64,000 bases of DNA from Lepus europaeus (GCF_033115175.1 NC_084831.1:75215502-75279501); one strand, 5' to 3'. Positions 1-11,929 are shown, numbered from the stretch's first letter. Numbers and translations: made by a program. Notes: generated from the letters alone by a model not told the origin.

Positions 1-290
1 GCTGTGTTATCAAGTGATGGATATGTGCACATATGTGTATCTTTTAAAATGTTCAAGTTAAAATGCAAAGTGCTATGAGAACAATCAATCTCAAATTCTC
101 ATTGACTAAATCCAGTAAAGCCTATTTCTCTTCCAATGGAGCTTTGCTTATTATAGTTAGGACCCAGGCTATACAGTCTCTATTTCAGTTGTATTTCCAC
201 TATCACTGTTGCAGGGGAAAGAGCATGCAGTAAATTTGGCACTAGCTATTAAATCTTAAAAAAAAAACAAAACAAAAAAAAAAAAACACA
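1..290. other. unique AT-rich sequence
   Basis: No repeat or gene is recognised. The segment ends in an A-rich run at about 258-290 that abuts the first CSINE. Confidence 0.5.
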
Positions 291-603
291 GAGATTTATT
301 TACTTATTTGAAAGGCAGAGGAACAGATAGAGAGATGGAGAGACCTTACCATCTGCTGGTTCTCTTTCCAAATGACTGCGACAGCTAGGGGTAGGACAAA
401 CCAAAGCCAGGAGCCAGGACCACCATTTCCGTCTCCCACATGGGTGCAGGGACCCAAGCACTTGGGCCTTCTTCTGTTGCTTTCCCAGGTGCATTAGCAG
501 GGAGTTGCATTGGAAGGAGAGCAGCTGGGACTCAAGGCAGCGCTCTGATGTGCAAAGCTGATGTTGGAAGCAGCGGGTTAACCTGTGCCACAACGCTGGC
601 CCC
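291..603 (-). mobile_element. CSINE, older copy, minus strand
   Basis: On the plus strand it reads the antisense tail (gatttatttacttatttgaaagg), a short GA tract, the CTGCTGGTTC and AGCCAGGAGCCAGGA core, CCCAAGCACTTGGGCC, and ends in the antisense head at CAACGCTGGCCCC. It is near full length (about 313 bp). It differs clearly from the youngest copies in the window. No clean TSD is visible. Confidence 0.9.
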
Positions 604-819
604 TAGCTGTGATATCTGCACCTGAAAGTGATGCATTTTATTTCCTCTCACATTTCTTTGGACAGGAGACCAGAATGTAAAGTGAATATGATAGCATAAT
701 ATCTGTGTATGTGTGTATGTGACAATGAACCTGTGATGGCAAGCAAGCTGGGTTAGGGAAGATAGTGCTAGAGTTACTATGCACATAAACTGCAGATAAT
801 TTCCATGGGTTGAAGAGAT

Positions 820-1790
820 TAAAATTTTTAAAGCCATCTTATAGTCACAGAAAAATTGTGAAGATAATAGGGTTCCTATCTCCCTCCCCACAATTTTCCC
901 TACTATGACATCCTGTGTTAGTATAGCAATTAATAATCAAATGTTTAGGCATTATTTTTAACAAAAGTCTATACTTTTATTCCCTTTGTTTTTACCTAAT
1001 GTCCTTTTACTATTCTGGGATTCCTTCCAGGATACCACATTATGTTTTTTAATAGAAAGCTCTTATTTAATAAATATAAATTTCATAGGTACAACTTTTG
1101 GATTATAGCAGTCCACATTACATTTTGTAGTGATACTTCCTTAGGCTTCTCTCGACCATGACAGCTTCTCTTGTCTCCCTTGTTTTTGAGGACCTCAATG
1201 GTTTTGAGAAATCCTGGTCAGGTATTTTGTGGGATGGCCCTCAACTGGGATTTGCCTGATATAGTTCTCATGATTACACAGGGGTTATGGGTTTTGGGGA
1301 TGCTGGATGCAGGGTTAAAGTGCTATTTTCATGACATGAAATCAAGGATCTGTAACATCAACATGACTTTTATCACTGTTGACCTTGATCTCCTGGCTCA
1401 GGTAGCATTTGTCAAGCTTCTACAATGGCAGATTTCCATTCTGTACCTATGATGAAGTCACTATGAACAACTCATGCTTATGAAGTGTGGTGATACAATC
1501 CATTCTTTGGAGCATGGGTGTCTACTTAAATAATTTGAAATTCTTCTGCATGAAAGATTTGTGTCTTCTCCAACATTTTCTTTGTTTCCTCAGTCATTTA
1601 TTTCTATTAATGAGGACTTTTGGATATTTATTTTATGCTTTCAGTTATAATCCATTGCAAACTTAAAAAAATAATGCTCAGATTGTTCTACCTTTGGCCA
1701 TTGGGAGTGCCTGTATCCTTTAGAATACCCTTGTCACTAGTTTTTGCTGTTGTTGTGATTCCTTATTTTCTAGCATAGGTGTAGAGATTA
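820..1790. mobile_element. ancient L1 (L1M-type) 3' region
   Basis: The sequence follows the old mammalian L1 3' region that carries blocks such as CAGGATACCACATTA, TTTTTACCTAATGTCC, GGTCAGGTATTTTGT and TTTGGCCATTGGGAG. The plus strand is T-rich, which suggests the element lies on the minus strand, but I could not fix orientation. It is heavily diverged, has no usable reading frame, and is interrupted by a small L1 tail insertion. The 93-codon open frame at 1171-1452 lies inside it and is not a gene. Confidence 0.7.
1043..1112 (-). mobile_element. about 70-bp L1 3'-end insertion with TSD
   Basis: An insert beginning with a T-run and containing TTTAATAAATATAAATTTC and ACAACTTTTGGATTATAG splits the older L1 3' region. 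CCACATTA lies on both sides (1035-1042 and 1113-1120). The insert resembles the antisense 3' end of a lagomorph L1, so it is an extremely 5'-truncated retroinsertion. Confidence 0.65.
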
Positions 1791-2120
1791 ATCATCTATA
1801 AAGTTGAATCAGCACTCAAATGTTCCATCTATGGAAGCAACTTCGATTATTTCATATTACCATTTCCACTTTGCTGCATGACCTTTTACTCTATAAAAGG
1901 TAGGAACATTTCCAAAGGCCTAATAATTGATCATTTAAAATTGCCATTGACTCAAAGTGCAGAGAAAAATAAAAATTACTTTTCTATGAGAGATTATAGG
2001 TTCCAAATGAGAAAATTAATGCAATGTTGAAGAGCGAGGTTGGCTAAGGCTGCCATTTCTGGCAAGAAGTAGTCATAGGAGTACAAGTCAGGTGGTCTCT
2101 TACTTATAAGAAAAGAGAAC
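1791..2120. other. unique AT-rich sequence
   Basis: No repeat family or gene is recognised. Confidence 0.45.
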
Positions 2121-2129
2121 TTAACCAAT

Positions 2130-2389
2130 TTTTTTTTTATTTGACAGGTAGAGTTACAGACAGTGAGAGAGGGACAGAGAGAAAGGCCTTCCATCTGATG
2201 GTTCACCCCTGAAATGGCTGCAATGGCCGGAGCTACGCCGATATGAAGCCAGGAGCCAGATGCCTCTCCTGGTCTCCCATGCAGGTGCAGGGCCCAAGCA
2301 CTTGGGCCATCCTCCACTGCCTTCCTGGGTCATAGCAGAGAGCTGGCCTGGAAGAGGAGCAACCAGGACTAGAACCTTGTGCCCAGAAT
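2130..2389 (-). mobile_element. 5'-truncated CSINE with TSD
   Basis: A T-run, then TTTGACAGGTAGAG, a GA tract and the core, stopping at the B-box region (ACTAGAACC), so the head (about 60 bp) is missing. TTAACCAAT flanks it at 2121-2129 and 2390-2398. Truncation at the element 5' end with an intact TSD fits incomplete target-primed reverse transcription. Confidence 0.9.
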
Positions 2390-2398
2390 TTAACCAAT

Positions 2399-5300
2399 AT
2401 TAAGAAACTGAATGAAATGATAACTTCTCCCCACAATATAGCATGTAAAAGAATTTAATTTAGCTTCTGTATATAGTTTTTCTGTAGTGCATTTCAATAT
2501 ATTATTCATAATGATGATAACATTTTTTATATTTGTTTGGAAGGGCTAAAGTTTTTTTTTTTTTAAATCTACCTTTTTTTTTTTTCTCGTACCCATAGAG
2601 GCAATTTCTTGCCTGCTCTGTATTACAAAGAAACTAATTGCTAAAGCTGTTTGTATAAATGACAGGCTCTTTATCAAGTATGTGCTCAATGTGATTTGGG
2701 GTTGTTGCCATAGCATGGACTGTCACTGTCAGCTTGAGTCATAAAGCCTTGGATAACTGGTAGAGAGTAATCACCACCAATCTGGGCTGGATGTTTTAAT
2801 TGTCAGTTCAGGCCTAGAGAGCTCCGACTTGCTCTCCATCTGCCAGCAGATATCCTTAGGCATGGGAATATCATTGCTATTGGAATACATAATTTCTTCT
2901 GCAAAATATGAGAAGTATACCAAAGGGGCATGAGATAAAGTGACTTATTTTAACTGAGCTAAGGGACACTGACTGGAAACAGTGAGGAATGCTTGAAAAC
3001 AGTGGGGTTCACTGTTTACAGGCAAAACAGTTCAATACCTCTTCACACTGGAGAGTACTCTTGGAATTGGGTGAGAAGTGACAAGGGCCAGCAATAGACT
3101 CTCAGGCCTGAAAGCAAACATTTCTGGAGAGATCTGTTCTTCCATTTGTAGGGTAGGAAAGCAAAGGGAATGTGGCAGAACATGCAATATCAGTTGGTTT
3201 CTTCCATAGCTGAATCCCACATCATTAAGGGCCTTGAAAATGAAAGAGCATTTACAAATGGTTGCTGAGTTGTGCTTGTAGTCCGTTCAGAGAACAAAGG
3301 TTTTGGGCAAATGTGTTCTTGGTGGCATACGCTGCCTTGTAAGAGGGTTCATGTTTTCTACACCAGATGAAAATTCTCTGTGACCACCTGTGTCTTATGT
3401 CATTACCAATCCCCTCGGCCCTAGGACCCCTTTCGCCACTACAAAAGACCTCTTTACTACCACTGGAATTCAAAAGACTTGAAAGGCCTCCAGGAGGCAC
3501 TGTAGAGAATCTATGGTTAGAATTAAACACCTTTTAGTCGAGGAGAACCAGTTTCACACCGGTCTCTGAACTTGGAAATCTTAGCATTTTCCCCCCGGGA
3601 GATGGGGTGTTGAAATCAGATCGCCGAAGCTGTGTTACATGAATGAGAGCTTAAAAAAAGATTAAAGAAGTTTAAGGCAAAGTTCAGATATATCTTTACT
3701 ATCTTCCTCAGCACATTGACACAAAGGATTAAATACAGTTTAACAGAAAAGTGGAAAAATGATTTTAATAGAATATGGTCAGAATTTGGGAACTCAAGGA
3801 TTGCTATCTCTATACCTGAAAGTAGAATATTCTCACACAAAATTGAGAAGTCATTGAAGCTGCGTTCTTCTATAATGACATTCAGAAAAATCTCTTATTT
3901 ATTTTGACCCGAGAGAAGGAGTTAGGGGAAAAAAAATCTCTCACAGGCACCAATATTTTATTTCATTTTCTTCCTGACTTGCAATCGTACCTGATTTATT
4001 GTTAACATCTACCAGTGGCTGAGATTGTTAAAGACCCTGAGCTGTGCTTGACATATCTTTACAATAAATACAAACTATATATAAAGTAAATATTCCTAAC
4101 TGATACTAGCGCAACTGAATTGAAAAAAAAGAAAACCTACGGGAAGGTAAATCTCATAACACCTTACACTCATATATGTATGATCAAGAATGTAAATGAC
4201 TTTGCTTTCCTGGTACTTACTTTTCAAAATCAAATTAAGACCAAGATGATACTTTAAGACATTGTGCTTTGACAGTACTTGGTAGAGAGAAAAAGGTCCC
4301 CCAAGTGCCTAACTTGAAGAGCCCCAGGAGATTCTGAAAAATATACTTTTTGAATACTTCAACTTACTAGTGTCTTTTCAGTACTCAATTAGCATAATTT
4401 GACAAAATTATAGGTATAAACATTTTACAGGCACTTGGTAGCAAGAGTGTCAAAAGTGTTGATCTCCATCCGCTTATATTGGCAACACTCACCGAGTTCT
4501 AGCATGACACTTGACTGAGCAGTGAGATATGCTCCCTACTATTAATAAAATTCAAAGCATATTTCATCTTGACACCATATCACAAGTTTGACACTGTGGT
4601 TCCTCTCCGAGGAATTTTGAGTCATGGAGACATCCCCTTGCTACATCGCCATCTCAACTAGATGATAATTTGATTCAGACTATTTCAATACATGCCAATA
4701 TGTATATCTCCCTGCAAAACGGAGGCAGACCCACAGAGAAAAGAAGGTATCACTGACAGGTCAACATCATTTTTGTGAAGTGGTATCGTAGCAGCTTTAG
4801 AGAAATACTTAAGGATGACTTACTTTTACCAGTTCCCCTTTTTTAGTGCTTTATCAACAGGACCTTCAAGAATATGAAATTGAATGAAACAAAGAAATGA
4901 TTACTTTTCGTCATCCTGATAAGATTCTCTTTTTAATGGGTTGCTTGTTAAAAAACATCAGTAATGGAGGAGATGGCTTATACAGTTATAAAGCAGATTT
5001 ACATCCAATAGCACCAGGATTTATTAGCATCAACTTCAACCAAGTGTTTGCTTTGATTTGTTGTTTTCTAAATAGCTAGAGCTTTTGGTGTATTTACTGT
5101 CTCAAATGCTTGAAGAGGAAAAAATGAATGATGAGTACAAGAATATGAAAGAATGAAATTCAGATATTAAGAAAAGGGGGTAAAAAGTATGAGATGTTAC
5201 ATTTCTTCAGCTGTATTTCTCTCATTGTTAGTCATTGCTTTCAGGCTTCTCAGAATTGAGTCTATTTGATTTAGCATCATTTTACCTGTAATTTGGCAGC

Positions 5301-5486
5301 TCTAATTAAAATTCATGCCTAGAAAAAAATAATCTGATTTATCTTATTACTATTGAAAATGGAAGATATGTCTCAGTTAACAGTGCTTTTGATCAACATA
5401 AGTAACCACACTAGTTCACATTTTTTAATGGTACTTTTTAATATTTATGCTTATTTTTATAAATAGTTTTTAAGAGATAATTTCTT
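2399..5486. other. 3.1-kb repeat-poor interval
   Basis: Only short T-runs (about 2551-2585) stand out. No SINE, LINE, LTR or DNA transposon is recognised and open frames are short and unconvincing. Moderate GC and scattered CpG at about 3400-3640 contrast with the AT-rich ends. It could hold conserved non-coding DNA, but nothing in the sequence proves that. Confidence 0.45.
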
Positions 5487-6157
5487 GGGGCCAGTGTTGT
5501 AGCATGTAAAGCCACTGCCTGTGACACCAGCATCCAATATGGGTGCCAGTTCATATCCCAGCTGCTCTACTTCCAATCCAGTTCCCTGCTAATGGCCTGT
5601 TAAAGCCAGCAGAAGATGACCTTCCTGAGTGCTTGAGCCCCTGCACCCGTGTGGGAGACCAAGAAGCAGCTCCTGGCTCCTGGTTTCGGCCTCACCCAGC
5701 CTGGGCTGTTTTGGCCTTCAGAGGAATGAACCAGTGGATGAGATCTTGACATGCAGAGTTAGACAGTGAGAGAGAGAGAGAGACAGAGAGAGAGAAAGGT
5801 CTTCCTTTTTCCATTGGTTCACCCCCAAAGTGGCCACTATGGCTGGTGCGTTTGTGGCCGGCATGCTGGGTAGATCCGAAGCCAGGAGCCAGGTACTTCT
5901 CCCTGGTCTCCCATGCGGGTGCAGAGCCCAAGGACCTGGCTGCACTCCCGGGCCACAGCAGAGAGCTGGACTGGAAGAGGAGCAACCGGGACAGAATCCG
6001 GGGCCCTGACCGGGACTAGAACCCGGAATGCCGGCACCGCAAGGCAAAGGATTAGCCAAGTGAGCAGTGGCGCTGGCCAGATCTCTCTTTCTATCTCTTC
6101 TCTTTCTATCTCTTTTACTCTGCCTTTCAAATAAATAAATAAATAAATCTTAAAAAA
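5487..6157 (+). mobile_element. older CSINE, split by a younger one
   Basis: Head GGGGCCAGTGTTGTAGCATG at 5487, core TGGCTCCTGGTTTCGG, then interruption after AGATCT (5741-5746). The element resumes at 6078 with CT-rich sequence and CTTTCAAATAAATAAATAAA, ending near 6157. Confidence 0.92.
5747..6077 (-). mobile_element. young CSINE nested in an older CSINE
   Basis: Antisense tail stub TGACATGCAGAGTTAGACAG through the head at GCGCTGGCC. AGATCT flanks it (5741-5746 and 6078-6083). It contains an extra GGGACAGAATCCGGGGCCC block typical of the younger copies here. It has almost no T-run at its tail end. Confidence 0.92.
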
Positions 6158-6280
6158 GAGATATTTTCTCTTAAATGTCCTTTGTACATCCATTTTGCCT
6201 TGACTAGGGCATTTTTTAATCCTAATTTCAAATTTATGTCACTCATCTGATATTTGAAATAAAAACATTATGATAGGTTT

Positions 6281-6619
6281 ATTTATTTACTTATTTTTTG
6301 TTTACAGGCAGAGTTAGACAGTGAGAGAGAGAGACAGAGAGAAAGGTCTTCCTTTTTCTGTTGGTTCACTCCCCAAATGGCTGCTACAGCCGGCGCGCTG
6401 TGCCGATCCGAAGCCAGGAGCCAGGTGCTTCCTCTTGATCTCCCATGTGGGTGCAGGGCCCAAGCACTTGGGCCATCCTCCACTGCCTTCCTGGGACACA
6501 GTAGAGAGCTGGACTGGAAGAAGAGCAACTGGGACAGAATCCAGTGCCCCGACCGGGACTAGAACCCGGGGTGCCGGCGCTGGAGGCGGAGGATTAGCCA
6601 TGTGAGCAGCGGTGCCGGC
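6281..6619 (-). mobile_element. young full-length CSINE with 10-bp TSD
   Basis: TGATAGGTTT is repeated at 6271-6280 and 6620-6629. The element runs from ATTTATTTACTTATTTTTTG through GCCGGCGC... to GCGGTGCCGGC. It belongs to the CAACTGGGACAGAATCC subtype. Confidence 0.95.
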
Positions 6620-6822
6620 TGATAGGTTTGTTTTTAACATCTCAAAAAGTAGGAAGGGTGAAATAATGGGAATAGTGTTCTCTCATAGCTGTATGGTTAT
6701 GTACCATCTTTGATGTATTTGACATATTTTCTCAGTTGATATTCAGAGTAACAACACTTAGAAGTAGGAAGAACAGATCTTAGTAAATGAAATTTTTTTC
6801 AATAATTAAAAACAAATATGAA

Positions 6823-6930
6823 TGCATTTGAAAAAGTTTATGGGAAAATGGAATTAAAAATGTATTTTAGTGCAAAAAAATTTGAAATCCATGAAAAATA
6901 CACTTTCTATGATCTTTTTGAATGCCCCTC
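6823..6930. mobile_element. palindromic MITE-like element, copy A
   Basis: The left arm GCATTTGAAAAAGTTTATGG and right arm CTATGATCTTTTTGAATGCC form imperfect terminal inverted repeats around TGGAATTAAAAATG and TTTGAAATCCATG. Copies at 15669-15752 and 21181-21300 share these blocks. It looks like a short non-autonomous DNA transposon (Tc1/mariner-like size and shape). The family name is not known to me. Confidence 0.55.
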
Positions 6931-7006
6931 AGATACTTTAGAAAATCTGAACATACTATTGAATCATATTATACATTGACATATATTTTCTAAGGATGGT
7001 ACAATT

Positions 7007-7067
7007 TTTAAAAAAGATATGTTTATTTAGTTGTTTGAAATGCTAAGTGACAGAGAGAGAGAAAGAA

Positions 7068-7098
<31 letters not shown>

Positions 7099-7355
7099 CA
7101 TAGAAACATTTTCATCTGCTGATTCATTCTCCGAATGGCTGCAACAGCCAGGTCTGGACCAGGCCAAAGACAGGAGCCTGAAACTGTGAGTTTTGGTGGA
7201 GGCCCGAGTACATGGGCCATCTTTCATTGCCTTCCCGGGTACATCAGCAGGAAGTTGAGTTGGAAGTGGAGGAGCTGGGTCTGGTACTGGCACTCTGACA
7301 TGGGACATCATTTGCAACTGATATCTTTACTTGCTGCACCACAATGCTGGCCCTG
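7007..7355 (-). mobile_element. older CSINE with perfect 16-bp TSD
   Basis: TAAGGATGGTACAATT occurs at 6991-7006 and again at 7356-7371. The GA tract is long and includes AAAG units. The core is diverged (GACCAGGCCAAAGACAGGAG). Confidence 0.95.
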
Positions 7356-7375
7356 TAAGGATGGTACAATTATCA

Positions 7376-7505
7376 ACCTTTTTCAGATGAAAAACTAGGC
7401 TTGGAGCGGTTGGATAACTATTAAGAGTAAGAGATAGTGATGGTCAGAGTTTGAATTTGAATTGAAGTCTTTCTGGTTCTAGAGCTTCAAGATTTCAAGC
7501 TTCAC
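7376..7505 (-). mobile_element. MIR fragment
   Basis: CAGATGAAAAACTAGGCTTGGAG followed by GGTCAGAGTTTGAA and TTCTGGTTCTAGAGCTTC matches the MIR core read on the minus strand. It is strongly diverged. Confidence 0.5.
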
Positions 7506-8475
7506 CCTAATTGGTGTCTTTTGAGAACAACTTACCCAGCTCATTGTTTCATTTTTAACTGAGTCTAAGAAGGACAGTGTGGTCAGGACCAAATTTCCCA
7601 GCCATCAAATAGCAAAACTAAAGCTCAGGGCCTTGTTACTAGATACCCTTTGCTGGTGAATTTTGTTGACTATATTGTTCTCTGATTTGTGCAATTCTAT
7701 AAATACATGATTGCATAGGTAACGTAGTCACTCAATGAATTCATGGCAAGCAGACATGATTTCTTAGCTCTGCTTCATGTATGAGATGTTTCAGAGCTGA
7801 CACCAGCACCGTAAGTTAGTCTCCAGCTCATAAAGAATTTGAGCTTGCAATGATCATTAAGTTCTATGGATCAAATCATATTGCCCCTAAACGCCGTTCC
7901 CCCTTGATGTGCTCTTTTCCTACACTGATCAATGGGTTTCTGCTTCTAAAGACAGGACTGGAAGTGGTTTCTTAGATTTCCCTTGATGATTTCAAAGGCA
8001 TTAAAGGATATCAGTCCTTTGTGGACCCTTGGCCGAGGGGTGAGAGGATGGCACACATCCTGATACCCAGCCAGATCCAATCCTGACCTTTTTTGTTCCT
8101 TAAATGAAATTTTGAAAAAGAAGGAGACAAAAAGGGAAGGACATGAGAGAACAAGAGGTCATCGTAGAACAATACAGCTTTGAACATCTGTGTCACACTT
8201 TAAGACCATCGGGTAGCTAAGCTGGGGGAGGAGTGGAGACAGCAAACTTTTGCCAGTGAAAGGTGACAAAGGTACAGGAAGAAGGAAGAGAGGAAGGAAT
8301 GCCAAGAGACAAGAGATGCCAACGGGACCGCACATGCAGCTGAGGTCCTCCAAATTTTTTTCCCTATCTCCATTTTATTTTTTAAATTTTGATTTGTTTC
8401 CTGGCAGAAAGTAAGAGACAGGACAGAGTGATTTGGGGAACAATTGTTGCCTCATTATGAGCCCATTCTCTAATT
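7506..8475. other. unique sequence
   Basis: No repeat recognised. Purine-rich at 8100-8160 and 8265-8310. Confidence 0.45.
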
Positions 8476-8486
8476 GGATGGGATGA

Positions 8487-8858
8487 GTTTTTTTGTTTGT
8501 TTCTTTTTTAAGATTTATTTACCTATTTGAAAGTCAGAGTTACACAGAGAGAGGAGAGGCAGAGAGAGAGAGAGAAAGCATGCAAGAGAGGTCTTCCATC
8601 TGATGGTTCACTCCCCAACTGGCCACAACGGCTGGAGCTGTGCCAATATGAAGCCAGGAGCCAGGAGCCAGGAGCTTCTTCCCATTCTCCCATGCTGGTG
8701 CAGGGGCCCAAGGACTTGGGCCATCTTCCACTGCTATTCCAGGCCTTAGCAGAGAGCTGGATTGGAAGAGGAGCAGCCGGGACTAGAACCAGAACCCATA
8801 TGGGATGCCGGTGCTTCAGGCCAGGACATTAACCCACTGAGCCACAGCACCAGCTCCA
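8487..8858 (-). mobile_element. full-length CSINE with 11-bp TSD
   Basis: GGATGGGATGA flanks the element (8476-8486 and 8859-8869). It has a T/TTTG-rich tail and carries an internal duplication of GCCAGGA (AGCCAGGAGCCAGGAGCCAG). Confidence 0.95.
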
Positions 8859-8869
8859 GGATGGGATGA

Positions 8870-9529
8870 CTTTGGTTACTCAAACGTTTATATGAATGAC
8901 TTTAAAACAGATGGTGGGCAAGAATGACTTCGAGTACAAGTGATTCTTAACTATTGATTGATTGATTAAATAATGGGAGTCTCTTTTGAAATTCTTATAA
9001 AAGCATGCAATTTTCCATAATGAAAAGAAGATATGCTCATACCCCCATTGAAAATACATATCATTTTAGATTTATAGAAACTCCAAAGACAATCTCTGAG
9101 CGCTTGGTTTTAATGCATGCGGGGTTTAGAAAGTCACACCAGACTTCATAAGGAAAACAGAGAAAATGTGAGGAGATGGGTAGAAAGATTGAATGTGAGG
9201 CACGTGGAAAGTACTCAATAATATTGGTGAAATAGAATGGAGGATTGTGCTGAGAGAGTTTTTCCTCGAGCTCTCTCCCTCTTTATCGTTCTACTACTTA
9301 AAGATTCAGTCACCTTGGTAAAGATTTGTGCCCTTCACCACCCACTCCTTCCTCTCCTTTCCTTATTCACCTTTGAGGATCGAAACTCTGCAAGGAACTA
9401 GCAGTCAGACTGGAAATGCCTTAGAGCCTAATAGCTACTTATGTCAGCCGTGGCAATAAAACGGTTACAGCAACCCTATGTTTCTGGGAAATGTGTACTC
9501 CGCTTTAACTGAACAGCCCATCTTTTAGG
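8870..9529. other. unique sequence
   Basis: No repeat recognised. A pyrimidine-rich stretch lies at about 9260-9370. Confidence 0.45.
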
Positions 9530-9684
9530 CCAGTGCTTCTCGAACTTTAATGTGCATGTGTCTCCCCTGGGGGCCCTGGTAAGATGAAGATTCTGGCTCT
9601 GTAGGTCTGGGTGAGTTGGGGTCTGCATTTCTAACAAGCTCCCAGGTGAATGGCTCTGCTGCATGAACCACACTCAGAACAAGG
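9530..9684 (+). mobile_element. MER5-type hAT-Charlie MITE
   Basis: CAGTGCTTCTCGAACTTTAA at the left and CAGGTGAATGGCTCTGCTGC then CCACACTCAGAACAAGG at the right match the ends of the pan-mammalian MER5 family. TCTGTAGGTCTGGG and GCATTTCTAACAAG match its centre. Length (about 155 bp) is close to full. Confidence 0.85.
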
Positions 9685-10004
9685 TTACAGTTTTCTTAGA
9701 AAGCACCAGAACCACTGTCAGAACTGTGGCCTGAATAATCAGAGTTTGTTTTCCCAGAAATGTGAATTTCTAAATATGCTCCCATAAAAGAGGATGTTGA
9801 GGCCAGTGAGGAAGTAGGTAACTATTTCAGTTTTGAAGAATTTCAATTTTTCAGAAGATTCAAAAATCAACATTTTGATTGAATTAAATGGAAGTTGCTG
9901 TGTGTGTGTTCTGAGGCTAAGCACATTATAGATGTGTTCCCTCCTCCCATGGATGTCAGCTAGAAATACCTAGAGGAAACTGACTCTACTTCCCTAACAC
10001 AGAT

Positions 10005-10316
10005 GATCTCTAAGTTACCATGGTTCAACGTATGATTTTCCAACTTTACTATGATGTGTAAGTGATTCATATTTGTTAGAAACTGTAGCTGTCATTTAAG
10101 ATTTTGATCTTTTCCCGGGCTAGCAATATGCCCTATGACACTGTCTTATGAGACTGAGAGCAGAGTGAGCCCTGCCCCGAGTCAGTTTGCACTCAGGTTA
10201 GGAAACCATTGACACTCCACAATGAACTGTGCTGGGGAGATTAGGTGTATTCAATGTGTTTTTGACTTATGATGGGTTTCGAGACAAAGCCCCATTGTAA
10301 GTTGAGGAGCATCTGA
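10005..10316 (+). mobile_element. MER2-type Tigger non-autonomous element
   Basis: TAAGTTACCATGGTTCAACG at the left and CCCCATTGTAAGTTGAGGAG at the right are related inverted ends. Inside, TTTTGATCTTTTCCCGGGCT is diagnostic of the MER2/Tigger1 group. Both ends are present, so it is one whole non-autonomous copy. Confidence 0.85.
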
Positions 10317-10549
10317 ACACCATTTCCAGGTATGTTGTTGTATATAAAGATGGAGTAAATTTTGTAATAAAGTAGAAACTATTTCCTCATACTCATTTTA
10401 AGAGCTAAAATAAAAACTCATTATATTTCATTGGTTCTACTGCACACAGCCCTTCCTATTTTAAAATAGCTAATTAGGATGTGGCTGTACTCAGTGGATT
10501 TTACAGTCGCCATTGACCAGATGGCGCTGGAAGGAAGATGCCATTATGT

Positions 10550-10760
10550 GTGCATGTGTGAGCTTAATTGTTATTCTTGGTGGCTTGACTGGACAATGGC
10601 AACCTCTTGACATTTCGCTCAAAAACCGTCAAGACTACTTGAGAAAGGATTATGAGTTCAGAATGGGTGTCAGGAGCTTGAAGGGAAATTCTGGGGACAA
10701 TTTCACAAAATGCTGCATCACCAATGCTCTTGATGGCATAGAGGTTGCTATTGTGTAATG
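10550..10760 (+). pseudogene. fossil of pogo/Tigger transposase C-terminus
   Basis: The frame containing 10513-10758 reads GGLTGQWQPLDISLKNRQ, then LRKDYE and, after a deletion, FTKCCITNALDGIE. These match the end of the DDE transposase of pogo/Tigger elements, where a GGLTxxLQPLD motif is followed downstream by a KxCxISNALDGTED motif. The stretch between the two motifs is much shorter than in intact transposases and no upstream catalytic domain is visible. The fragment stops at TAA (10756-10758). It sits about 230 bp past the MER2-type element, but that element has both its ends, so this is probably a separate insertion. It is not a functional gene. Confidence 0.6.
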
Positions 10761-10799
10761 TGCTATCGATGGTTTGGAGAGGAAGCACAGCTCAGGAAA

Positions 10800-11168
10800 G
10801 TTAAGTTCTATAGGTGCAGAAGTTTTTAGACTATTACAAATACACTTTGATTCTAGTTTCCTTTTAACTTACAAACAAGAGTAACAATAAGAATTCAAAT
10901 GGAAATGACTTTGAAAGAATTCTTTTGACTAAATGGGAGATAAAGATATCATACTGTAAGAAAGTACTTTCAGGAAATCAGAACCTGGTGCTGCTACATC
11001 TTATAATTAATAGCAAATTGCTTTGATGAAATACTTTAGTTCAAAGATTTTCTGTTGCAGACGTAAAGTTAGCTGAAATCAGGAAATTAAAGCTAATAGG
11101 ATAAAAAACAAATCCTAGTGCTTATCTTCAATTTATGAGTGCCCAAACCAAGCAGGGCACGTGTAGTC
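10800..11168. other. unique AT-rich sequence
   Basis: No repeat recognised. Confidence 0.4.
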
Positions 11169-11176
11169 AAGGAAAT

Positions 11177-11862
11177 TCAGGGAGACCAGAGCCATGGCAC
11201 AGTGGGTTAAAACCCTGGCCTGAAGCGACGGCATCCCATATGGGCGCTGGTTCTAGTTCTGGCTGCTCCACTTCCAATCCAGCTCTTTGCTATGGCCTGG
11301 GAAAGCGGTAGAAGATGGCTCAAGTCCTTGGGCTCCTGCACACACATGGGAGACCTGGAAGAAGCCCCGGCTCCTGGCTTCGGATCGGCGCAGCTCTGGC
11401 CGTTGCGATCATCTGGGGAGTGAACAATTGGATGGAAGACACTCTCTATCTCTGTCTCTCCTTCTCTCTCTGTGTAACTCAGACTTTCAAATAAATAAAA
11501 TAAATCTTTTTAAAAAAATTTTTTAATTTGACAGGTAGAGTTATAGACAGTGAGAGAGAGAGAGAGACAGAGAGAAAGGTCTTCCTTCCACTGGTTCACT
11601 CCCCAAATGGCCGCTATGGCCGGTGCTGTGCTGATCCGAAGCCAGGAGCCAGGTGCTTCTTCCTGGTCTCCCATGTGGGTGCAGGGCCCAGGCACTTGGG
11701 CCATCCTCCACTGCACTCCTGGGCCACAGAAGAGAGCTGGACTGGAAGAGGAGCAACCGGGACTAGAACCTGGCGCCCATATGGGATGCTGGCACCGCAG
11801 GTGAAGGATTAGCCAAGTGAGCCACGGCGCCAGCCCCTAAAATAAATCTTAAAAAAAAAAAA
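11177..11862 (+). mobile_element. CSINE with a younger CSINE in its tail
   Basis: The head GGGAGACCAGAGCCATGGC and core GGCTCCTGGCTTCGGATC run to CAAATAAATAAAATAAATCTT at 11508. The tail resumes after 11838. Its own TSD is AAGGAAAT (11169-11176 and 11863-11870). Confidence 0.93.
11509..11837 (-). mobile_element. young CSINE nested in a CSINE tail
   Basis: TAAAATAAATCTT is duplicated at 11496-11508 and 11838-11850, which places the insertion exactly in the older tail. The copy is full length and close to the family consensus (GAACCTGGCGCCCATATGGG). Confidence 0.95.
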
Positions 11863-11929
11863 AAGGAAATCATTGAATGTTACTATTTAGGAAAGCTAGG
11901 TGGTATATTTATTTATAATACATGTTTTT

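Noticed and set aside
5912..6134. Recurring peptides with CWSSSSPALCC or GPSTWAILHCPP phrases across many frames
   Set aside because: These are the standard translations of CSINEs and recur at every copy, so they are not a protein family.
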